A DNA stretch of 64,000 bases from assembly GCA_036674765.1 (NCBI GenBank), contig JARVKI010000013.1, positions 310,001 through 374,000 of the forward strand, read 5' to 3'. Of this stretch, positions 45,687 to 57,850 are shown piece after piece. The position numbers and the translations under genes are program-made. This DNA comes from Seiridium cupressi (Eukaryota; Ascomycota; Sordariomycetes; Amphisphaeriales; Sporocadaceae). The notes beneath the pieces are model-generated. The model was not told where the DNA came from and did not search any database. It saw nothing but the letters and a program-made list of their open reading frames with translations. Each line of letters starts with the position of its first letter. Position 1 is the first letter of the stretch.

Positions 45687-47469
45687 ATGGGCATAGAAGT
45701 CAACGATGGGGACGAGATCAAACCAGATTTGAACTCTATCATGCCTCATAGTATAGAGTCTGGTTTCGGGGATGAGATCTATACACACACCATGGATGCA
45801 TATGCAGAACACTGGCCTAGTGAGGAAGAATGGCAGGTCCCACATGTGTACGTTGGTTCACTTAAGGCTTGTAGGCTGAAGTTGTTAACGTTTCTCTAAA
45901 AAGCGCGAGAGACTATCCCTACCTACAGCACGTCAAAGATTTGTCCAAGGCTTGGCCACATCTTCGCTATCTAGCGCAATGGATGGAGGTTACAACTTCT
46001 CCAATCAAATGGACACAATTCAAGAAACTTGGGCCTAGGAAAGATTACTTCCTCAGGGAGAGGGCAACTCGCACAAAAGTTGCCGTCATGGACTTTGCCG
46101 AAGATGGCACGACAAACTTGGTGGGCATAATAGACAACAGCGATGATCTCCGCGATCAGCTGCAAAAGGCTCAGCCGGAGGGCGTCAGCCGTCTATATAT
46201 CGTCGAGGATCTCTCACGGAATATGATTGAGCACCTTGGCCGGCATTTGGACATTGATCCTCTATTCTTCCGGGAACATGTCAATGATTATTGGTGGTAT
46301 AATACAAGAGACCCCTGGGTTGAGCTGCCTGATCTGGATGTGGTGGCACGGCACCGTAACTTTTTCCGGCTGACCTACGTACAACCGCGATACTTCAGAG
46401 ACAAGATCAGCTTCCAGAAAGCTAGGATTCAAACCGGAAAGTTCAATGTCTTACGCAGACTTGACGACGACAGCGAGCACAAAGCTCTGTTTGACTCTGA
46501 CAAGGCCATCGTTGCCCTTGTTAGGAGCAAAACATCTCTGTGGATTAAACCACACCCGGATGATCAAAAGGGAGATTTTACTGGTAAGACTCCCTTCTCA
46601 AATATTATTGTTCTTTGATATCTCATAGTGATCACCCCCCAGGCGTGCTGCTGGTAGATCCGTCTATCACCCAAGGAAATGCTCTGTGGAAAGGCCATCG
46701 CCCATTCTGGAGCTCACCAACCTTTAGCCAAAGTGAATCGTCATATCCGGAACCACCAAAAGAGCGTGTTTTCGATGATCTGATTTTCTGGATCGAGAAC
46801 ATGCAACCGAATGACGTGAAAGACATCTACCGCAACCCAAAGGCTATGATTTTTCGGATGACGCAGATAGTCTGCTCTGATTGGAATATACTTATCCGCT
46901 ACATCATGGCCCGGCTAGGAATGGTTGAATGGGAGCTCGAACGACCGGATTTTCGCCCTGATCCAAGTAACATCGACGCCTCTCTGAAGAAGTTACATAC
47001 CTGGCGTCGGCGCCTTCCCTTGTACAAGACCATGATCAGAGACACGCAGGATAAACTATTTGGCGACCTCATGAGAAGATCGGATGGCTCCGAGTCCGGA
47101 GACTGTCTCTCCAAGATGAAGAAAGACTTCGATATTGTAGCAGCAGGCCTTGTTGAGCTCTACGAACGCACGGAACGCATTGCCACGGTCGCCACGGCCG
47201 TGACGTCCATCGAGGAGAGCCGTCGGGCCATGGTTCAAAATCGGGCACTGGGCCGCCTCACCTATCTCGCGGTCATCTTTGCGCCACTCAGCTTCATCAG
47301 CAGCTTCTTCAGTATGGCACCGGAGCTTTCCGAACTGACGACGACGATCTGGATATATTTCGCTGTTGCCGCCCCAGTCAGCATCATCGCCTTCATGCTG
47401 GTAGAACCAAGTGTGGTAAAGTGGCTGAGGAGTTTCCTGCCGGATCACAGCAAGAAGAAAAAGAATTGA
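45687..47469 (+). CDS. CorA-like two-helix membrane protein, altered GMN motif
   Basis: Exons 45687-45847, 45904-46583 and 46643-47469, 555 aa. The N-terminal cytosolic part is the long mixed domain seen in fungal CorA-like proteins (PHVARDYPYLQHVKDLSKAW, LDIDPLFFREHVNDYWWY), followed by a helical stalk. Two transmembrane helices lie at the C-terminus: one within RALGRLTYLAVIFAPLSFIS and one within TIWIYFAVAAPVSIIAFMLV. The loop after the first helix reads FFSMAPEL where Mg2+ channels have GMN. The tail ends KKKKN. CorA proteins are pentameric Mg2+ channels, but this subgroup with altered GMN has no proven transport role. Both introns are 56-59 bp. Confidence 0.87.
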
Positions 47470-48269
47470 AATTTTCAGCAGGTGTTTGAAGATGTAAAAG
47501 ATTGCCTCGCCGCATTTATCGATGGTATTAAGTATGATAACATTAAGCTGTGGCGGCTGGAACGACCTTACGACTTTGATGAATGAATTTGATTCAGCAT
47601 AATTTGCACCGAGGATATATAGTATAGTAAAGTATAGTATATTATAGCATGCATGTACGGACAAACGTGCCACATATGCCTTCAGCTCACAATATTAATG
47701 AATCATTTTTACACCTCTTACCTCTGAAAATTTTTGTTCAATCCCATGCTTGGTTTGGTGGTGCTCTGTCACCTCACATCACACTGAGGGTGAACAAATA
47801 TGATATATTCTGGTTGCAAATACGCTCCTGGAATGAGTCACTGTCATGTTGGGCTATGCTTGTTTGAAATGACATTGAGCTACCGCATGGTTCATTGCGT
47901 AAGTGAACTGTCATTTGTAATCCTAGTCAACCGTCCAAACAAATCAAGTTGTAACTTACAACTTTTATAGACCAAGATGAAGCACCCCATGTCAATATAG
48001 TTTAAATCTTGCTTGCTGTTTACCCTAATATTATCATCTTACGCCTGACTCAAACATTATTCATCAAACCTCTGGAGATACCAAAGATGCAAAAAAGAAA
48101 ATACCATGCATGCTTTCCCCAGATTTATTCTATGTTGCTTCATTTCCTCTATCCCATCCTGGCCTGGCCAAGATAAAAGCCAATAGAGAACATATTTTCA
48201 GCAAAGGTAATCACCAAAACAGGCTTACAACACGGTCACACCGCATCCGTCGCCTTCAAGAATCAACGC
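47470..48269. other. intergenic, CorA-like / 103-aa protein
   Basis: About 800 bp, AT-rich, with an imperfect AGTATAGTA-type repeat at about 47621-47643. No gene is seen. Confidence 0.5.
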
Positions 48270-48641
48270 ATGGCTCAAGTCAATATGGGTAGCTATATAC
48301 CTACCAAGGCGGCAGGAATCCACTCCGGAGCCAGACGTGAGTTCCAATCATTTCACCTCGTCCTTTCTCAAACAGTCTACTAACCCGTTCCCCCAGCCAT
48401 CGATGTATTGAAGCTATTCCAGGAGCGAGCAGCTGCGGCTGGCATCACCGCCAAGAAGGAGCTGACCGCAGCTGACATGCCGCACGACAAGTGGCAGTGG
48501 GACAAGGACCTGGCGCGCAATATTTTGGAGCCCACATCGTGTCTAAAGCTGGTGGTCGATGAGGAGGAAATGAGAGCGTCATGTGCTCGAGCCGGTCTTT
48601 CGTACCCGCCGCCGGGCCTGAAGACTTCGCGCTGGGCTTAG
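48270..48641 (+). CDS. small protein of unknown function
   Basis: Exons 48270-48336 and 48397-48641, 103 aa. A GTGAGT donor and a CCCCCAG acceptor after a C/T-rich run keep one frame across the 60-bp intron. It starts MAQVNMGSYIPTKAAGIHSG, and a second in-frame ATG at 48285 is possible. The body is helical and charged (DVLKLFQERAAAAGITAKKE, DKWQWDKDLARNILEP) and it ends YPPPGLKTSRWA. There is no signal peptide or membrane segment. I do not recognise the family. The regular splice sites and ordered sequence argue that the gene is real. Confidence 0.6.
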
Positions 48642-49008
48642 AAGTTGGTATAAACGTCGCGGCTTGGGTCTCGTGAGAGCATGAAATATTTGATTCAGAT
48701 GTCCTAGTCGAATCGTTTGTCTACTGGAGAATGAGATGAGACAATACTCACTACATCGCAGGGAGGACCGCTTAGTGTGACGACGTTGCCGGGAACCTTC
48801 CATCTGATCCAGTTCCTTGTCATAGTCGTAAAACCCTAGCAGTGTATATGGCATATATTATTCCCATAGCGGCCAGGGCCAGTATCCATGCTACCAGTAA
48901 GCCTACATTCGTTATGCGAAGAGGACAAGATCGTGGGAATAGAAACTATTCATCTAGAAGTTCCGTATTTAAACAGACAACGGATCTAGTAGCATCAATA
49001 TGATACCT
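48642..49008. other. convergent intergenic, 103-aa protein / hydrolase
   Basis: About 370 bp between two 3' ends. Nothing notable is seen. Confidence 0.5.
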
Positions 49009-49996
49009 TTACTTCGTGGGTGTGACACGATCGACCAAGTACTTAATCTCATCAGCAACGATATCCGGCCGGTCTTTCTGAATAAAGTGATCTGCACGCT
49101 CTGCTACAACCGGCCCTTTCCGCTTCCCTTCCGAGCTTGCCAACAACAGTTTCTTGTTGTAGTCCTGCCAGTAAGGCTCAATGTATTGCCGAGCGTACTT
49201 GGTGCTGATGCCCATCTGGATTCAAGGATTAGGTCGACGCAGAAACCTACCAGGGTTAAAACACCAAAGTGTCTCGGTCAGGACTTACCCTTTCACTTGC
49301 CTCACCAAACGCGACGGTCGGATCATGCGCCACCACCGTTACATAAGGATCCGTCTCCAGCGCTGGCTTCTCGGCGAACGGGAGCAGCTCGGCAAAGTTC
49401 TTGCGGTTGAACCTCTCCGGATTCGGCACGGAGGGATGAAAGATCCTCCGCGTGGCGTCCCGCGTCCTCGTGAGCTCCTCCGGCTCGTCGTCGCGCGGCT
49501 CCGGGAACAGCGAGACGAAATCACTGTTGACGATGCTGGGATCCAGCAGGAGGGCGCCCCCGACGGCACCGACGCTGTGGTTGATCAGCAGGAGCTGCGC
49601 GATGGCGGCGCCGATGCTGTGGGCCGCGAGGACGGTCTTCGAGCGCGACAGGTCAATACGGCCCTTCTTTGCGAGCTCTTGGATCAGCTCGAACAGATCC
49701 CGGGCGGCTGCTGTGCCGTCGCGGAGCTCTTCCGGCACGTCATCCGGCAGGGGTGGCGTATCGCCTTGGCCGAAGCGGTCGTAAGTGAGCAGGGTGTAGT
49801 GCCTCGGTAGGCGACGGAGTGTTTCTGCCCATGAAGCTCTTGAGCTTCCCAATCCATTGACGAAGACAATGAACGGCGTTGGGCCGCCTCCTGTAGTGGA
49901 TTCGCCTTTGCGGAGCTCGACAGTCAATGGGGCATTCCGCCAGGGAATCAACACCGCCTCTGAAGACGCTTGGATAGGTGCTATGTCTGAAGCCAT
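49009..49996 (-). CDS. alpha/beta hydrolase-fold protein
   Basis: Exons 49996-49289 and 49215-49009 on the minus strand, 304 aa. The start is the ATG of MASDIAPIQASS; the frame extends 12 codons upstream only to a GTG. The oxyanion region is FIVFVNGLGSSRASWAETL and the next strand is YTLLTYDRFGQGD. The nucleophile elbow is AAHSIGAA, a variant of GHSxG with Ser as nucleophile. The likely acid lies after the cap region and the His is in ERADHFIQKDRPD of exon 2. The intron of 73 bp joins GEASER to MGISTKYARQ in phase 0; without it the last strand and catalytic His are lost. The substrate is unknown. No signal peptide is seen. Confidence 0.87.
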
Positions 49997-50902
49997 CGTC
50001 CTAGGGTGACAACTCAACCAATTACGTAGCACAACTGCTCAAGAGTATTTATGCAGGCGAAAAATATTTAAGCTGTAGGTCGTGGCATGGCTGTCAGCAG
50101 AACGTGTTGCAATCATAAAGCGCCGAGCCACTGTAATCTTTACGTCTACTTAGCTCACCTAGCAGAACTAATATCACCAAGTGACAACAACATACGTAGA
50201 AACAGCATATGACATTTCAATCAACGAGTACATGTCATGCCATGTGTACACAAGTTTTTATAGATACAAATCGTGGTATCTCAATTATATTTTCTAGGAT
50301 AAGCAGAGCAACATCTTCCGTAGACCGTGAAGTAACTAGTAACGCAGAGTAGCATCAGTTTCTGATGGTCAGAAGGCAGAATGTGTACTCTCTCCGACTT
50401 TCTAGTATGCTTTCTATTATCCTCTGTACCTAGCGCATTAGAATAGACCATAAACGTTGATCACTGCTCCATCCTCCAGGGTGTAGGTTGATTTATGATA
50501 CCTATCACAATGCTTATCGAGGGACTTACCCGACAAAGAAATGACCTGTCACTTATGTATGCTACTTACCATTGGTGAAGTCTCCGCGAACACATCTTTT
50601 TCAAAAATTGATATTGGTATTGGTATGTTTCAGAGCTCTTGCTATTGAAAAGAGTGTCTTCTTTGTCGTTCGTTAAAGGCATATCCCCGTCCCAATTTGT
50701 TCAAGCCTTCCAGCCCATCGTGGGCAAATTTTTCTTTTTACAGAGTGAAAGGGAACTTATTACAACAATCGTAGCAAAATCCAGTCCGGATGAATTTGTC
50801 CCAAAGAAACGACGCGTTTGAAATGCGCCATTGTAAACCAGCAAGCTCGTGGGATGCCCGTGCCTGTACTTTTGTCAAGCCAATTTGACGCCATCAACTT
50901 GC
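49997..50902. other. intergenic, hydrolase / mitochondrial-type protein
   Basis: About 900 bp, AT-rich, holding the hydrolase promoter. No gene is seen. Confidence 0.5.
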
Positions 50903-51622
50903 TTAGACAGCAAGTTTGCCTTTATTGGAGCTTCCGAAAACATCTTCAACAAGACCCTTCCAGATGTCCGTCAGCATTCCTGGTTCGGCCTCCTTCTTAG
51001 GGGCTTCATGTGCAAATCTAAGCTCCAGACCGTCCACGGTCATCCCCTCGACCTCGGTCAAGGCCGAGACAGAGACCTTCTCAGGATCTGCTGCGATAAC
51101 ATTGATTTGGCCCTGAAGCACAGGCTCAATAGTCACTGGTGGGGCGTGGTGTGCATCGTAGTTATCCGGCAGAATGGGCACACGAAGCCGACTCGCAGAA
51201 TCCGCTGGGGTATCTTGCAGGTTGGGCAGTACCATGAAATCCATTGAACTCGAGCCAGATGGGGCAAGGCGGGAGGCCGAGGATGTGAAGGTTTGCATGA
51301 GACGCATGCGTCGGGGTGGAGGATGCGGGCGGTTTGCCGAGCGGGTATAGATGTGTCGCGAGTGCTGTATAGGCATGGTGTTAGCGCGCCGAGCTCCGGC
51401 TATTCGCCATCAACTGTCCTGGCAGCTACGTACATCGCCCTCCAGGTTCTTTTCCTTCAGGAGTTCTGCATATTTTTGAGACAGAGGCGCAGCCGCTCTC
51501 GACGATGTGATGAGCGTGGTCGCTTGAGGCACGGCGCCCGAGTGTGTGGTTGTGGTAATGAACCGCGCGAGCTTCGCAGCGGGAGCAGTGAGGCGGGGAC
51601 CGGTGAGGCGTGGGCCGACCAT
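50903..51622 (-). CDS. putative mitochondrial protein of unknown function
   Basis: Exons 51622-51434 and 51364-50903 on the minus strand, 216 aa. The start is MVGPRLTGPRLTAPAAKLAR; the frame reaches further up only to a GTG after a stop. The first ~30 residues are basic, rich in Ala, Thr and Leu and free of acid, as in a mitochondrial presequence. The 69-bp intron joins NLEGD to HSRHIYTRS in phase 0. The conserved-looking part is C-terminal: DTPADSASRLRVPILPDNYD, then a short Glu-rich helix (EAPKKEAEPGMLTDIWKGLV). I do not recognise a named family and infer the location from the N-terminus only. Confidence 0.7.
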
Positions 51623-54546
51623 ATTGAAGGACAAGCTGGATCTAGCGGAGTTTGCAGCTGGGATGATGTTCACGACTTATACGAGCGTTGGAAGTTGAAT
51701 TGCGGTGCCAAATCAACGACCGGTTACGATGGCTGAGATAGAGTATTTGTTTTTTTACACGAGTATTTGATGGACGAGGAGGATAAAGGGGACAAAGGGA
51801 AAATCGAGGGTGCGTTCTGTGAGGGGGGAGCTGGTCTTATTGTCTGGACTGAGTGGAGGTCCGGGTCGCCGGGATGAAGCACCAAGCTCCCCGAAGTAGA
51901 CAGTAATAGCAGGTTGGGGTAAGGTATGTAATGTAAGAGACGGTGAATAGCTCAGCAACTGTTTCACAGGTACATGTAGATAACATAAGGTTTCCCGCCA
52001 AAAGCGAATGTTGCATAACGTGCGACCTATGCACTAAGAGATTGGTCCATCGAGCCGTGTGCACCTTCAGGCCTGTCAGCTTACTTTCTAGGAATGCACA
52101 ACCCGTTCATTTGAGCCTTATCCTGCCGAGCCTGCGTGTGTTATTGGGAGGCTTCTCAGCCACGGAAAGTTTACCTGTGTGTTTCGCGGCTTGTATGGCA
52201 GCCACGAGATAAAGACGTTACAGTTCTGCCGGTTTCCAACGCGGACGCCCATTCACGTCTACCTTACATCACAATGTCACGACGCATCTGGTCGCCCTGC
52301 GTATGAGTGAAGGCCTGATTATGGTTCGAGAACATGGGAGTCGCATCACCTACGCCAAGTATGGCACTATCAATTGTTGATGAGCTGTGTCTCTCATCCG
52401 TTGAGGCACAATAGACGGGAGCTATGGCCATGGAATGACCCCTCTGGCCCCTCTTCCCCGGCTTGTCCCCCTGAACATCTGAATTGCTTTGCCCTGAGTG
52501 GCCGGCTCCTGGCTGGCTCCTGGCTGGCTCCTGGCTCTTGTCGTCCATTTGCACCCCGATCAAGTTTAGTGCTAAGCCAACAAAATGCAGTCACTGACCG
52601 CCGGCACTCCACCCGCTGATCGCCCATGTTACCGAGCCTGGGCAGGCACAATCAATCCTCCCCGCCCCTATGGAAAGGGGGATCGGGTTTCTAGAAGCTC
52701 AAAGAGAAGGAGATTGAGACCCTCTGAATCCCCTGTGCTTCTTGGTGTTGATCGATGTTAATTATGGCAAATGCCATTGGACCGCTTGGACCCAATACAG
52801 GCACTGCGATAAATGCCACGCCCACTTGGCCAGTGTGCCAGTCTACCAAATGCAACTACTTGAACACATGGTACGACACGTAGATCCTGCAGCACGCACG
52901 CACATGGTTTCTTCAACATCACGACAATCAAAAACCCACAGATTCCATCACGTAAACGGGAGGAGAGGTATTGGATCCTAGCCTAAAACAGTATTGGCCG
53001 TGATCGGGCTATTCCAGCGGTGACCAGCATCGGACCATTTCAATTCGTGAGCACATCGGACCATTCGAATGAGGAAGTAAAGCGATAGCTTCCAGCTTCG
53101 GCGAAACTCACCGCAACTGAGGTATAGAGGTGCTGAATCCTGGGCTCTGAAGATCAGTGTCAAGAATTGATTGTGTAAGAGCAATATTCGGATTCGGCAT
53201 ATTAAATCCGCCCCGACACGACGTTGTTATCGCTGTAAGACACTCGTCGAGGAGCTTACTACAACGTTCGCTGCATCCCTCGGGGCCGTTCGGTGCTGTG
53301 CTCGGAAAGTGGAAGAAGATGGAAGACAAGTTGCTGACGGAGATTTGAGCCACTCGTCATACTTGCTGTATTGCCTACTACTTGCGATTGACAAGCAGTG
53401 AAATCTATCTTTGGTGGGCCAACGACTCATGAACATACCAAAGTTGGTTCCAATCTCCCCCGTCAGCTCTGGTGGTCGCGCTCTGCCCCTGGAGACCCAA
53501 AATTCCCGTGCAGTCATGCAAATAGAGGTGAACGTGTTACCAACAGACTGCCTTGGCGTTTTAGCAATGCATCAAACAGAACCGCCATTCATATTTTTGA
53601 TGCTTTCTGATGACCGGTCGATGCCATTCTGCTGCGCTGACTCCGCACCGACTAGGAACATACCATCTGACACGATTCGATTATGTTCATGTGTGAGAAT
53701 ACTGGGGAAAACACCATGTCAGGAGTTCTGATGATCGAGCGATAGTGATAGTAAATAAGTACTCACTTTACAATCTGACAGGTGTCAACCCCATGTTTGA
53801 AGTAATTAGTCAAACTCAGAATTGTCGACGAAGTTTTCGACTTCTTCAAGCCTTCCACGCCTTTAGACTCGTTCTTCAGCTTTACTTAAATTAGTCTAGT
53901 ACCCCTGCAGTAGCCATCACCCGTTGAAACGTCCATTTATAGCGCCCAGTGGGGTGGTCATGGTACTGAATCCTGTGATCATTTAGGAATGAGATCGTCA
54001 CTTGAAGACTTCACGCAATTGGCAGCATCCGGCCCACTTTCACAGTGAATATCAAGGAAATGGATCAACGAGAGAGGATAGGCCAGAAGGCCTCCCATGA
54101 CCGCGCAAGCCCATTCCCCCAGACTTGGCGCTATCCGAGTCCACTGCGGCTCCTTCACCAATGTCAGCGATATAGTCGCACCTCGACCTTGCTCTACCAT
54201 GAATCGCTTGAACGATCGACGCAGACAGTCTACGGGCTTACAGCTTAAGTGTCGAACGGGCCGATAACATGAAGGACTTGGGCACTCACACCCTCTGTTG
54301 TAACAGCAGGCGAATCCTCTCCCCCCCCCTGAGAACACTATGATTATGGGCGATCCTTACAATCTAAAGGAGCTATGCAGACCCCATGATCTCGGGATTG
54401 CGGTCGCCTCCTATCCACACCGTCTTTCGCCAGTCTCTATGATGTATACCTTGAATTGTAGTTGTATTATAAGGCGATGAGTTGCCAGGTCGTGAGTCCA
54501 GAAGTGGCGCAGTCTTCTTCCTGACAGTACTCCAAACCGGTTCAAT
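51623..54546. other. 2.9-kb intergenic before the GH49 gene
   Basis: No supported gene. A perfect 11-bp tandem triplication lies at 52504-52536. Open frames at 52264-52619 and 53108-53731 overlap one another on both strands and show no domain. A C-run lies near 54323. Confidence 0.5.
52504..52536 (+). repeat. 11-bp tandem repeat, three perfect copies
   Basis: GGCTCCTGGCT is repeated three times without change. It lies in non-coding DNA and is most simply a minisatellite seed. Confidence 0.9.
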
Positions 54547-56602
54547 ATGAATATCCTTCGCCTGACAACTCTTGCTTTGGTGCCATGTTTCATGGTAGCT
54601 TCTGTCGGCGCTGACAGTGTGGCCCCTGATAATACAACTGTAGCAACCGAGTATTTGCAGACTTGGTGGCATGTAAGTACTTTCATACGTCACTGCTTAC
54701 CTCCTTAGTCTTGCTTCTGGGGTGAATCAATGTTTTGAGCAAAAATGGCGCCTGAGGCTCGGTTCAGAATTTCTTGAAACTATTCGTAAGAGTAATCATT
54801 AACCGCCCTCCGCTGTAGGATACCGGCGAGATCAACTATCAAACTGTAGTGCTGGAGGACAACGTCCGTCAGTCCCATCTGTACTCTGTCTGGGCCAAGT
54901 CAACGTCAGATTCTACCAATACATAGTAAGACACCTCTTCAACCAGTAGTGAATAAATCTCTAACTCATCTTCTACAGTTATAGTTCTTTTGTTTATGAG
55001 ACAATCCCAAGAAATGGACAAGGCCAAATAAGCATCCCAGGGGATCCATCATCAGCGACTACGGATTATGATGATGTGACCATCGAAGAAGGTATTTATG
55101 TGACGATGGGATGGACGCAATTCCTATACGGCGCGGATACCTGGATCCAAGTTACTCGGTATGGGGACAATCCCTCAACGGCCGACAATGTGGTCATTAG
55201 GCCGACCAACCTAGGCCTCACAGTCACAGATGATGGGGCTGGCAACATTTTTATACTCATACCCTACCGCAGTCAAGGCATCAGGTTCTCCGTTGAATTT
55301 CAGGACAACTTGTACAGCTATCACGACAGTTGTGCAACGACGACATGTGGCTTTGTCCAAGACTGGGATTCGAGTGCGCCGTACTATGTTTCGAGCTTCA
55401 CTGACGACAATCCTGTCATGGGCATCGAACCACATGATGCCTTGCTCATTTTCGCGAGCCCTTTTCCTTCTTCCGATCTAGTTCCAGATCAGTCAGCGCC
55501 CGAGACCTACATCGTTTACCCAGGCTCAGTCCCAGACCTTAGTGGGATAACAAATACAGCTGTCTTCTTTGGGCCCGGAGTCTACCACATGTCGGGTACA
55601 TGGCACGCCACGTTATCCAGTTCCGTCAACTGGGTTTATCTTGCTCCTGGCGCATATGTAAAAGGAGCGTTCGAGTTCACGACATCCGCAAGCACAGTCA
55701 AAGCGACTGGTTTTGGGGTCCTGTCTGGCGAGCAGTATGTTTACCAGGCCAACACTGCCGAGGGTTATACCAGCGTCCAGAGCAACGACGACTCGTTACG
55801 CATGTGGAAAGGAGTCAGCGCATCTGGCGTGCAGCAGACTTTTGTGCTCACAGGCGTCACAACCAACGCGCCACCATTCAACAGTATCGATTGGACTGGT
55901 GATCTAGACACAATTGCTATCAATCAATGGGATTACAAGCAGGTTGGTGCTTATTTCGGCCAGACGGACGGGACCACTCTGTACGCGGGTTCTGTTGTGC
56001 GAGACACTTTTTACCACTCAGGAGACGACACTATCAAGACGTACGGGTCGAATATCCAGGTCAGCGACGTTGTTGTTTGGAAAGGCAAGACTGCACCAGT
56101 CATCCAGTTTGGTTGGGCGGCTCGCACCATGACCGACATCACCGTCGATGGTGTTGATGTGATCCATATGAAGTATGACAGTAACGGATCTCACCCCAGC
56201 ATCATCGGCGCAAACCAGGTATACGGTGTTTCCGAGACGCAGACCAACACGGCCGATCTGTCCAAGACGGTTTCGGACGTGTATTTTGGGAATATCCGCG
56301 CAGAAGGGATAGGTGGGAATCTATTGAGAATCTGTCCGCTGGCCAACTATGACAACGTCACGATCGAAAACGTGAGTCTAGAGAGCTTCAGTGTGCAAAG
56401 TAACGGTATCTACGAAAGCGAGTTCCCAGAATTTACGGATTCGAGTGGCACGGCGGTTGGTATGAGCGGCTTCGTCATCAGAGGGTTCACTGTTGGTGGC
56501 CAAAGCATTACTCAGGCGGCCGGTAACTATGGGTCAGATGCGGCCGGGGGGCTAAACATAGCCCCAGAGTTTCTGAACAGTGGAGGAGTGGTGATCGTCT
56601 AA
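54547..56602 (+). CDS. GH49 secreted glucanase (dextranase/isopullulanase family)
   Basis: Exons 54547-54672, 54819-54925 and 54979-56602, 618 aa, matching fungal dextranases in length. A signal peptide covers about residues 1-22 (MNILRLTTLALVPCFMVAS...). The N-terminal beta-sandwich starts at TEYLQTWWHDTGEINYQ and is followed by a right-handed beta-helix domain. Asp408 (QTDG), Asp427 and Asp428 (HSGDDTIKTY) have the same 19-residue spacing as the catalytic Asp376, Asp395 and Asp396 of Penicillium Dex49A. GH49 members hydrolyse alpha-1,6 or alpha-1,4 links in dextran or pullulan; the exact substrate here cannot be told. No sugar transporter or regulator lies beside it. Confidence 0.92.
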
Positions 56603-57850
56603 TTAAGTCGGCCATCTAGAAGTACGACGCAACACTCGGCTCTTCGTCCGACGGTGACTGGCGTGCTTCTGGAGCGACCACGCCAACCTCGAAATGAATA
56701 ATGTTAAAACGCGTCCTTTCCAGTTCAAGTATCTCATTCGTTGACACTCGAAACCCACTGCGATCTGAGGCCGAGTGTTGGCTCCTGGCACCCGGCCCTT
56801 TTGGACTCATGGGAGAATAAGCTTCAGACGGCTTATCCGCTACGATCGTGGGCTTGGCTAGAGGAGGCACTCCCCCCAACCCCCATTCTGGTATGTCGAA
56901 CCATGTCTCTAGCGTTTAGCGCTCGGTGGTGTCGCAATGTCAGTGGTTTGCCGTACACGGCAACTGTCCTTGTTGATTTCTTTACTGTGCCTGAACCCAG
57001 GGAAGCAAACGTTGGTTCTGGGAGATGGTGTGGTACGCGTATAGTCAATGGCAAATCATAGTCCCGACCCCACCGCCTGCATCGATCGATATTGTCAATG
57101 CGTAGCTGGAGGAAATGCAATAGCACCGTGCCCAATCTTCAGCTGAACCACCTCTCAAGCTCGCAGTGTGTCTTGGACTCCACCCGGTGCTTATCGCTAC
57201 TAGCTGTCCCATCGGCTTGGAACTGGGAACGAGCTTCGCGATTCCTGGTCGGATCACATACATATGTGCCAACTTCGGAGCTTGCCTCCTCTAAATGGGG
57301 CAGGCGACGCCGATCGCACTTCTGTTTCTGTATCATCCTGGTCATGGTTCGTGGGATCCGGGCTCTGACTTGTCCGTCTGGGAATCCCCTGAATCATGGC
57401 TGAGGTCTGTGCCACGAGGGGGGCCATGCTCAACGCTAGTACGCGTATAGTCTAACATTCTGTGAACCCCCCATGCGAAGTAGGAAGCCCAGGATCAAGC
57501 GGACCTGCAGATGCTTCATTTGAGAGGGAAAGAGAAAAACGTGCTGACCGTACATGGAGCTAAAATCCTCCCTACCCCCTGGTCCGATTTGAAGGAGAAA
57601 AGGCAATGCAATTCCCCCTCCTAACTCCGGAAATGCGTTGCCTGAGTGCCGGCGCATCTCGTTGTTCTTTGCTTATAGAAGGGGACTTGCTACGGTCATC
57701 GACACGAATCTTTGACTACCCGTCACCTATGGCTGGTTATACGCCCATGAGGATCCGGCATCAATGAGGAATCGTTGCCAAATGCAATATACAACTCTGG
57801 TTATACGCCCACTCGTATATCGAAGGCTGGCCTTCGGGCGCTAGTGGACT
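56603..57850. other. intergenic, GH49 / SAT4-type gene
   Basis: About 1.25 kb. It contains a 15-bp direct repeat close to the SAT4-type start. No gene is supported. Confidence 0.5.
57733..57811 (+). repeat. 15-bp direct repeat, 64-bp period
   Basis: CTGGTTATACGCCCA occurs at 57733-57747 and again at 57797-57811. Both copies lie within 120 bp of the SAT4-type start codon, so they could be a duplicated factor-binding site or part of a small duplication. Confidence 0.7.
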
